From: Deinococcus metalli
GTDB lineage: Bacteria > Deinococcota > Deinococci > Deinococcales > Deinococcaceae
Length of the DNA: 64,000 bases
NCBI RefSeq assembly: GCF_014201805.1
Contig: NZ_JACHFK010000005.1
Location: 112,001 to 176,000, forward strand
Direction of reading: 5' to 3'
Shown: in pieces, positions 57,475 to 64,000 of the stretch
Layout: the number at the start of each line of letters is the position of its first letter
Position numbering within the stretch: position 1 is the stretch's first letter
Made by a program: the position numbers and the translations under genes
The notes under the pieces: model-generated
Told to the model about the DNA's origin: nothing
The model's input: only the letters and a program-made list of their open reading frames with translations
Databases searched by the model: none

Positions 57475-57830
57475 GCGGGCGGGGTCAGCTCCGCAACGTG
57501 ACGCTGGCCGTGCGTGACCCGGCGGCGTCTCGCACCTTCTACCACTCGGTCTTCGGCCTGCCGGACTCGCCCCGCGCCTCGCCGGGCTTCGTGATGCTCG
57601 ACGCGGGCGGCGTCACGCTGATCTTTCAGCCGCCGGGTGCGGGCGGCGCGGCGGCCGAGCCGGGCGGCGTGGAACTGGGTTTCGCAGTGCCGGACGTGAC
57701 GGCCACGCGGGACGCTCTGCTGGCTGCCGGCGCACAGGTGGGCGAACTTCAGCGCATGGGCTGGGGCGAGGCCCTCGATGCCCGCGATCCCGACGGCCAC
57801 GCCCTGACCGTGTACCGGCAGCGGGAGTAG
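57471..57830 (+). CDS. glyoxalase/VOC-fold protein
   Basis: 119 aa starting at GTG 57471. One VOC beta-alpha-beta-beta-beta pair: LRNVTLAVRDPAASRTFYHSVFGL and VELGFAVPDVTATRDALLAAGAQ, ending ARDPDGHALTVYR. The usual metal ligands are mostly absent at the first position (Asn rather than His), so it may be a binding rather than catalytic member. Translationally coupled to the preceding gene. Confidence 0.82.
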   Translation: MSGRGQLRNVTLAVRDPAASRTFYHSVFGLPDSPRASPGFVMLDAGGVTLIFQPPGAGGAAAEPGGVELGFAVPDVTATRDALLAAGAQVGELQRMGWGEALDARDPDGHALTVYRQRE

Positions 57831-58138
57831 CCAGCCATCAGAGCACCCTCTTGAGGCGTTACCAGTTGTTTACGGCCAACCCCACTTGTCATTTGACACG
57901 GCCGCCTGCCTTGCTCTAGCTCGACCGTATTTAAGTCAGCGGGGCGAGTTGCATGCATATTTCGCCGGCTGCGTCATTGATACTTAATGAATGGTAGGAC
58001 CGGTCAATTCTTCCGCGCCGTGGGAGGGCAGTCGGTAGACTCCGGGTATCGGAACAGCGCATGGCATGGCTGACGAGGGGCAGTGTCCTGTGCCTTTCCA
58101 TGTCTGCTGTGGTGGTGTCCGAAGAGCGCGAGGTCTAT
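57831..58138 (+). promoter_or_regulatory. AT-richer upstream region of the glycosyltransferase gene
   Basis: About 300 nt visibly lower in GC than its flanks. A perfect TTGACA lies at 57893-57898, but its -10 (CTAGCT) is poor. TAGACT lies at 58036-58041, about 100 nt before the chosen start. CATT/AATG repeats occur near 57972-57990. No gene is seen. Confidence 0.4.
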
Positions 58139-59119
58139 ATGACGGCAACCCGTTTCAGTACAGAACACCCCCTGATTTCTGTGGTCATCCCCACCTACAA
58201 TCGCCCCGAGCTGCTGCGGGAGCGGGCACTCCAAAGCGCCTTGAACCAGACCTATCCGAATGTCGAGATCATCGTCGTGCTCGACGGCCAAGACGGGAAA
58301 ACTCCCGCCATGCTGGAGGCAGTCGGCCCGCAGGTCACCCTCGTGGCCCTGTCCGAACAGGGCGGTGTATCGGCCGCCCGCAATGCCGGCGTTCGGCACA
58401 GCCGCGGCGAGTGGATCGCCTTTCTGGACGATGATGACGAGTGGCGTCCGGACAAGCTGTGGGAGCAGGCCGCCACGGCGCGGCGTTCCGTTCACGAGTT
58501 CCCGGTGGTATTCAACGGGTACATCGGGCGGACCCCCGCCGGCGACCGCCTGCATCCATCCCGTCCCCTGGAGGACAGCGAGCCCATCGGTGACTACCTC
58601 ATGGTACGCCGGACGCTGAAGGACGAGGAGTGCGTGCTGGTCAGCAGCCTCTTTTTCGCGCCGCGCGCCCTGATGCTGAACGTGCCCTTCAAGGAGGGCC
58701 TGAAAAGCCAGGAGGACTGGGACTGGCTCCTGCGGGCCGAACAGGTGCCCGGCGTGGGCTTCGATCAGGTGCCGCGCGAGAAGGCGTCGAGCCTGACGAT
58801 CTACTACTCGGGAGAAGCGCGGCCCTCCGGCAGCCGACACCTGATCTGGGAAGACAACCTGCACTGGGCCCGCGAGCACTGGCAGGCCTCCCGCCTGTCC
58901 GACCGGGCCTTCGCCGGCTTCCTGCTGTTCCAGCTGGCTCCGCGCGCCTCCGCCGCCGGGGACTACCGTGGCCTGGCGGTCCTGGGCCGGTCTCTGCTCT
59001 CGGCACGGCCCACGGCGCTGGAACTGCTGCGCTTCCTCAAGCACGCGCTGCTGCCGGCGCCCTTCCGGCGCATGCTCCGCAACACGGTCAATGCGGTTCG
59101 GCCGACCCGCCGCCTCTGA
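58139..59119 (+). CDS. family 2 glycosyltransferase
   Basis: 326 aa. The GT-A start ISVVIPTYNRPELL, donor-binding SAARNAGVRHSRGEWIAFLDDDDEW (in two conserved parts) with a DDDD metal cluster near residue 100, and the acceptor-side QEDWDWLLRAE near 200 identify an inverting GT2 enzyme. ATG 58139 follows GAGG and places the first beta strand at residue 13; ATG 58061 in frame would add an atypical extension. No membrane helix is convincing. Likely builds cell-envelope or capsule polysaccharide. It stands alone, with an AT-richer upstream region that could mark transfer. Confidence 0.88.
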   Translation: MTATRFSTEHPLISVVIPTYNRPELLRERALQSALNQTYPNVEIIVVLDGQDGKTPAMLEAVGPQVTLVALSEQGGVSAARNAGVRHSRGEWIAFLDDDDEWRPDKLWEQAATARRSVHEFPVVFNGYIGRTPAGDRLHPSRPLEDSEPIGDYLMVRRTLKDEECVLVSSLFFAPRALMLNVPFKEGLKSQEDWDWLLRAEQVPGVGFDQVPREKASSLTIYYSGEARPSGSRHLIWEDNLHWAREHWQASRLSDRAFAGFLLFQLAPRASAAGDYRGLAVLGRSLLSARPTALELLRFLKHALLPAPFRRMLRNTVNAVRPTRRL

Positions 59120-59166
59120 CGTAGATCCTGCCCACACCGTGATCTGACCTATGGGAACGCCGGCCG

Positions 59167-60075
59167 CTATTCGATGGCTGGCGCGGCCCGCGTGGGCCAC
59201 CAGCGGCGCCCGAACACGTGCAGGATCAGGCCCGTGAACACCAGCGTGGCCCCAAGCGCCTTGCCGGGTGGAAAGGCCTCGTGGTACGCGATGGCGCTGG
59301 CGATCAGGCCGAAGACTGGCACCAGCAGTGACAGCGGCGCGACGCGGGCCGCGCCGTGCCGCTGAATCAGCGCGGCCCATACGCCAAATCCCAGCACGGT
59401 GTTGCCCAGACCCATGAACACGATGGCCGCCCAGAAGCCCGGCCCGGAGTGCGTCAGGGTGTGCCCCACACTTGCCCACCCGCCCGTCACGCCGGCCAGC
59501 AGCGTCAGGGGCAGGGGCGGAATCAGGGCGCTCCACACGACCAGCGAGAACATGTTCGCTCCGCCCGACGCGCGTACCAGCAGGTTGCTGACCGCCCAGC
59601 CGAGCGCGGCCGTCAGCGTCAGGCCCAGGCTGAGCGCCGTCAGGTCGCCGCCGGACAGGGCTCCGATCACGCCCATGCCGGCGAAGGCCAGCGTGATGCC
59701 CGCCACCTGCCACGGCTGGACGCGTTCGCCCAGGAAGCGTGCGGCCAGCAGGGCGGTGAAGAACGCCTGCATCTGCATCAGTAGCGAGCCCAGGCCGGCG
59801 CTCATGCCGAGCTGGATGGCGAGGTACAGCAGCCCGAACTGGACCACGCCCACCATCAGCCCGTAACTCCACAGCAGCCCGGCCGGCACGCGGGGGCGCG
59901 GCACGAAGAACACGGCCGGCACCGCCGCCACCGCGAAGCGCAGCGCCGCCACCAGCAGCGGCGACGCGTCCGCCACGCTCCACTTGATCACGATGAAGTT
60001 CACGCCCCAGATGAACGTGATCATCAGGGCGAGCAGCAGCGCGCGGGCGTTCAGCGGGGGCAGTGCGGCACTCAC
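59167..60075 (-). CDS. EamA/DMT-family transporter
   Basis: 302 aa with ten helices in two EamA repeats (first begins ALLLALMITFIWGVNFIVIKW, second around LTLTAALGWAVSNLLVRASG). GTG 60075 is preferred over ATG 60111 because TACACT ends 8 nt upstream of it on the minus strand. Members export amino acids or metabolites; substrate unknown. Confidence 0.82.
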   Translation of the reverse strand: MSAALPPLNARALLLALMITFIWGVNFIVIKWSVADASPLLVAALRFAVAAVPAVFFVPRPRVPAGLLWSYGLMVGVVQFGLLYLAIQLGMSAGLGSLLMQMQAFFTALLAARFLGERVQPWQVAGITLAFAGMGVIGALSGGDLTALSLGLTLTAALGWAVSNLLVRASGGANMFSLVVWSALIPPLPLTLLAGVTGGWASVGHTLTHSGPGFWAAIVFMGLGNTVLGFGVWAALIQRHGAARVAPLSLLVPVFGLIASAIAYHEAFPPGKALGATLVFTGLILHVFGRRWWPTRAAPAIE

Positions 60076-60184
60076 TGCGCGCGAGTGTACGCCTCCGGTC
60101 ACCACGGCCATCCGGATGGGCTGGACGCCCTCATGGCGGCGAGGCCATCGGGCGGCCAGGAGAGCCCAGAGCGGAGCAGCAGCC

Positions 60185-61240
60185 TCAGTACGGATTGATG
60201 CTGGTTCCGAACTGCTCGTTCATGAAGGCGGCCAGCGCCTGGGCGAAGCGCGCGTGCGCGAAGCTGCTCGGGTGCACGCCGTCGAGACTGAACGTCCGCC
60301 CGAACGGCGAGGACGCGGTGGGAATCAGCGGCCGGCCCGGCAGCGTGTTCAGCACGGCATTCACGTCGAACACCACGGCGCCGTGCGACGCGGCGATGGT
60401 GCGGATCGCGTCGTTGTAGCCCTCCACGATCTGCTGTGCGCGCAGGTATTCGTCCTTCGTCAGCACTTCCGGCGACGTGCACGACAGCGGCTTGTCCTTG
60501 CTGGCGGTGGCGAGGGTGCCTGTACCGAAGTAACTCTCCTGCCCGTCGCACGAGCTGTCCACCAGGCCCGTTAACTTCAGCAGCCGCACGGGCACCAGGG
60601 CCGGCACACGCGTGACGTCGGGAATGGTCATCAAGACCACATACTGGGCGCCGGCGGCCTTCAGGCGCTCGATGACCGTGGCGTAATCCGTGCGGAAACT
60701 CTCCAGCGGGGTGGCCTTGGTCAGGTCGCCGCGGAGCGTGGGCAGCAGCACGTCGTTGTTGCCGATCCACACGGTCACGAACTTAGGCTTGCGTGCGGTG
60801 GCCGCGTCGATCTGCGTGACCCCGGCCCCCAGGATCGCGCGGTACAGCCGCGGGTCGTACAGCTGGGGGTCCGGGTCCGTCACCTGCGTGTCGGTGGTGA
60901 CCAGCACGTCGTGCACCTTTGCGCCGGGCACCGCCACGTCCGGAGAGACGATCTCCGGGTGCGTGCGCTCGCAGTTGGCCTCACCCTTCACCCCGACCGG
61001 CGGGGGGCAGCCGGGCTCACCGATCTCCGGCATGGGCACGTCCACGCCCGCCCGCTGCCCGAGCAGGTGGGGATACGCGGCCCGCTGCGACTCGGCCGTG
61101 AGGCCGGCGGACTGGAACCCGGCCGTGATGCTGTCTCCGACGGCCACGTACCCGGTGAAGGGCGTCGCGTCCGGACGAGGCGTGAACTGCGGTGCACAGG
61201 CAGCGAGGGTCACGGTCAGCAGCGCCAGCATTCGTTTCAT
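60185..61240 (-). CDS. SGNH/GDSL hydrolase lipoprotein
   Basis: 351 aa. Lipobox LAAC (Cys15). SGNH blocks: GDSITAG with Ser37, VPGAKVHD (Gly), IGNND (Asn), and DGVHPSSFAH with the Asp-His pair near residue 320. This is an esterase or acylhydrolase acting outside the membrane. GAGGAG precedes ATG 61240. Four cysteines in the mature protein (PGCPPP, NCERT, SSCDG, SCTSP) may form disulfides. Confidence 0.88.
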   Translation of the reverse strand: MKRMLALLTVTLAACAPQFTPRPDATPFTGYVAVGDSITAGFQSAGLTAESQRAAYPHLLGQRAGVDVPMPEIGEPGCPPPVGVKGEANCERTHPEIVSPDVAVPGAKVHDVLVTTDTQVTDPDPQLYDPRLYRAILGAGVTQIDAATARKPKFVTVWIGNNDVLLPTLRGDLTKATPLESFRTDYATVIERLKAAGAQYVVLMTIPDVTRVPALVPVRLLKLTGLVDSSCDGQESYFGTGTLATASKDKPLSCTSPEVLTKDEYLRAQQIVEGYNDAIRTIAASHGAVVFDVNAVLNTLPGRPLIPTASSPFGRTFSLDGVHPSSFAHARFAQALAAFMNEQFGTSINPY

Positions 61241-61384
61241 GTCGCTCCTCTGAGGCCGGTGGAGGCAACCCGGCCGCGTGGACAGGTCGAGCCCACTATA
61301 CGGTGGCCCCGACGCGCGTCCGGCGCACCTGTGGACGCCCTGGTATCAGCGGCCTCCACCTCGCCCACGGAGCGGCGATCAACA

Positions 61385-61406
61385 GAAACCCCGGCGCCAG
61401 GCCGGG
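61385..61406 (-). terminator. terminator of the tRNA-Arg gene
   Basis: On the minus strand CCCGGC/GCCGGG with a 5-nt loop is followed by GTTTCTGTT, 8 nt beyond the CCA end. Confidence 0.6.
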
Positions 61407-61413
61407 ATTGTCG

Positions 61414-61490
<77 letters not shown>

Positions 61491-61500
61491 GTGCGGAATG

Positions 61501-61525
61501 AAGAAAGCTCCCTGGACGGGAGCTT
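61501..61525 (-). terminator. terminator of the tRNA-Gly gene
   Basis: On the minus strand AAGCTCCC/GGGAGCTT (8 bp, 5-nt loop) is followed by TCTT. It lies between the two tRNA genes. Confidence 0.65.
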
Positions 61526-61526
61526 C

Positions 61527-61605
<79 letters not shown>

Positions 61606-61637
61606 GTGCGCGCGTCCTGCCGGGGGTTCCGAGCGGG

Positions 61638-61715
<78 letters not shown>

Positions 61716-61732
61716 TCCTGCGCGCGTCCGGA

Positions 61733-61761
61733 ATGATAGCAGATGCGCGGCGCCGTGTGAC
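61733..61761 (-). promoter_or_regulatory. tRNA-Pro promoter
   Basis: Minus-strand GTCACA, a 17-nt spacer and TATCAT, ending 18 nt before the tRNA-Pro 5' end. Confidence 0.5.
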
Positions 61762-61816
61762 CTGTGGCGTGTGCGGCGGGCCGGAGCCGCGTATCCTGCG
61801 GGATCGTGAGGGCGGC

Positions 61817-62688
<872 letters not shown>

Positions 62689-62707
<19 letters not shown>

Positions 62708-62991
62708 GGTCGCTGGTGCCGGGCGGCGCCGGGCAGGCGTTCCGGGAGGGCCAGGAGGTATGGGCGCTGACGGTGCTGGCGCGCGCGCGGGACGCCCAGG
62801 ACGCGCACTCGGTGGGCTGGGCGGTGCTGGAGCGGCTGCGGGGCCTGGTGCTGATCCACGTGCAGCGCGAGGTCGAGGGCACCTTCGCGCTGGAACGGGC
62901 GGACGCGCTGCTGGACGCGGCGGACGCGCCCCGGCCCACGCTGGAGTGGCTGGATCAGGACGGCGCGTGCGGCCCGCTAGAATCCTCGTGA
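62689..62991 (+). CDS. small protein of unknown function
   Basis: 100 aa, overlapping the prenyltransferase gene by 19 nt. A helical, acidic soluble protein ([38 protein letters not shown]). No family recognised. The tight coupling suggests that the product is made together with the prenyltransferase. Confidence 0.6.
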
Positions 62992-63070
62992 TGCGCCCCG
63001 CCGCCTGTACCCCCGCCCCGTCGCCCCGCGTTCCTGGCCCCGCTGCGTCCGTGCCGGGTGGGAGCGCCGG

Positions 63071-63526
63071 ATGACGCTGGAGAGTTCCGAGCGGGAGTTC
63101 CGGGAGCAGTACGCGGCGTTCGCGGCCACCGGCACGCTGTACGCGCAGGTGGAGGGCAGTCCGCTGCTGGAGTTCTCTGCAGGCGGGCGGGTGCTGTACC
63201 TGTTCGACCGCTGCGGGCCGTACGGAGCGCCGCCCGGACCGGCGCGGGTGGTCGTGCACGGCATCGTGGAGGAACTGACCCAGCTGCCGGAGGACGAGGA
63301 ACGCGTCGAGACGCTGACGGTGCAGGGCGTGTCGGGCATTGAGGGCCGTGGCCGGGTGCTGGAGGTGGGCCGCAGCACGTGGGTGGTACACGCGCGCGTG
63401 CCGCTGGTGCTGGCGAGCTTCGCGCGCGGTCCGGCGCTGCATCCTGGCGAGTGGGTGGCGTTCCGGACGGCGCCGCCGCTGCACGGCTTCGTGCTCGGGA
63501 AGGACGACGGCGCGCCGTACCGCTGA
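63071..63526 (+). CDS. small protein of unknown function
   Basis: 151 aa. A mixed alpha/beta pattern ([20 protein letters not shown], then repeated beta strands [41 protein letters not shown]). No motif or family recognised. Lies 79 nt downstream of the previous small gene on the same strand. Confidence 0.62.
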   Translation: MTLESSEREFREQYAAFAATGTLYAQVEGSPLLEFSAGGRVLYLFDRCGPYGAPPGPARVVVHGIVEELTQLPEDEERVETLTVQGVSGIEGRGRVLEVGRSTWVVHARVPLVLASFARGPALHPGEWVAFRTAPPLHGFVLGKDDGAPYR

Positions 63527-63544
63527 GCGCCGTTCCCACGGCGC
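63527..63544 (+). terminator. short hairpin after the stop codon
   Basis: GCGCCGT/ACGGCGC with a TCCC loop begins immediately after TGA at 63526. No U-tract. Confidence 0.4.
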
Positions 63545-63566
63545 CGCGTCAGGTTGGGATCAGGGG

Positions 63567-63586
63567 CAACCGTTTGTGAACGGTTG
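63567..63586. promoter_or_regulatory. 20-bp palindrome upstream of the cyclase gene
   Basis: CAACCGTT and AACGGTTG with a 4-nt TGTG spacer, about 50 nt upstream of the cyclase -10 box. It could be an operator or hairpin. Confidence 0.45.
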
Positions 63587-63636
63587 AGCTGGTGTTGTCT
63601 GACGGTGGCCTTCCGCCCGATTCATGTGTGCGGCAT

Positions 63637-63642
63637 GATAAT
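63637..63642 (+). promoter_or_regulatory. -10 box of the cyclase gene
   Basis: GATAAT preceded by CAT and ending 8 nt before ATG 63651, giving a nearly leaderless mRNA. Confidence 0.5.
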
Positions 63643-63650
63643 TGCAATCC

Positions 63651-64000
63651 ATGACCAAGCTGCTGCCCCTTCCCAGCACCGCCGCCGACACCCGGACGGC
63701 GTGTCTCGTGCTGGTGGATCTGGTCGGCAGCACCACGCTCGCGCACATCCTGACCCTGCCGGCGTACATGGCGGTCATGACCGAGTTCGTGCAGCTCATG
63801 ATTCTCAGTTTTGAGGCGCGCGGTGGTCACGTGCTCCAGCATCAGGGCGACGCCGTCCTCGCGTACTGGGAGGCCGAGGACACCGACAGCGCGTGCTGCG
63901 CGGCGCTCGAGGCGCATGACCGCGCCGCGCGGCTGTCGCTGGCCGGCATGCTGGGCATCAACCTGCGCCTGCGCGCCGGTGTCGCGGTGGGCGAGGTCCT
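63651..64000 (+). CDS. class III adenylate/guanylate cyclase, N-terminal part
   Basis: The frame is open to the right edge (at least 116 residues). [16 protein letters not shown] carries the first metal Asp (about residue 23), and [18 protein letters not shown] carries GDAV with the second metal Asp (about residue 65), followed by [11 protein letters not shown]. These are the class III cyclase core motifs, and the catalytic domain begins at the N-terminus with no membrane part. What follows (for example an ATPase/TPR region as in some cyclases) is beyond the edge. Confidence 0.87.
   Translation, partial: MTKLLPLPSTAADTRTACLVLVDLVGSTTLAHILTLPAYMAVMTEFVQLMILSFEARGGHVLQHQGDAVLAYWEAEDTDSACCAALEAHDRAARLSLAGMLGINLRLRAGVAVGEV

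Overview
The window is a chromosomal segment of a high-GC Deinococcus-like bacterium. The taxonomic call is an inference from gene content and signal style: a RecD2 helicase of Deinococcus size (710 aa), SbcCD, a family X polymerase with a PHP domain, a YacL-type PIN/TRAM protein, SARP-type STAND regulators, and many genes whose start codon follows a TAnnnT -10 box by only 5-10 nt (leaderless mRNAs). I see no prophage, insertion sequence or CRISPR array. Coding density is very high, with many 4-nt ATGA/GTGA overlaps.

Layout. 1-1386: a multi-PAS sensor starting with a LOV blue-light domain, cut by the left edge. 1954-3588: two tandem paralogous lipoproteins. 3853-8205: a small membrane protein and two tandem SARP-like ATPase regulators. 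8209-14081 (minus strand): a six-gene operon, namely TIM-barrel isomerase, solute-binding protein, two permeases, ABC ATPase and HAD phosphatase, with a 36-bp palindromic operator candidate in front (14117-14152). 14347-18795: a MoxR/DUF58/VWA/VWA operon led by a proline-rich exported protein. 18869-21763: a large SARP/NB-ARC/TPR regulator. 22049-25243: a 1064-aa lipoprotein whose middle closely resembles the pore-forming B component of anthrax/clostridial binary toxins, followed by PKD and LamG-like domains. This is the most unusual gene in the window.

25304-31274: DUF4870 protein, RNase HI (divergent overlapping promoters), HD hydrolase, two tandem MFS exporters, PIN/TRAM protein. 31634-35651: sbcC and sbcD. 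35811-38469: MFS exporter, winged-helix regulator and an AHL-lactonase-like metallo-beta-lactamase fold protein with an altered metal motif. 38580-40712: recD2. 40839-44599: a pilus cassette of one large PilX/ComZ-like protein and three prepilins. 44726-47020: pyrG behind a terminator-bearing leader, then convergent coaE.

47241-49595: a membrane protein of unknown role with a fragmentary partial duplicate, then a TPR lipoprotein-like exported protein. 49658-54307 (minus): complete branched-chain amino acid ABC operon (livJ-type, H, M, G, F). 54483-57037 (minus): two PHP-domain proteins, PolX and a histidinol-phosphatase-like enzyme. 57139-60075: a small phage-capsid-associated domain protein, a glyoxalase-fold protein, a glycosyltransferase and a DMT exporter. 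60185-61240: SGNH lipoprotein. 61414-61714: tRNA-Arg, tRNA-Gly and tRNA-Pro on the minus strand, all with encoded CCA. 61817 to the right edge: UbiA-type prenyltransferase, two small unknown proteins, and the start of a class III nucleotidyl cyclase.
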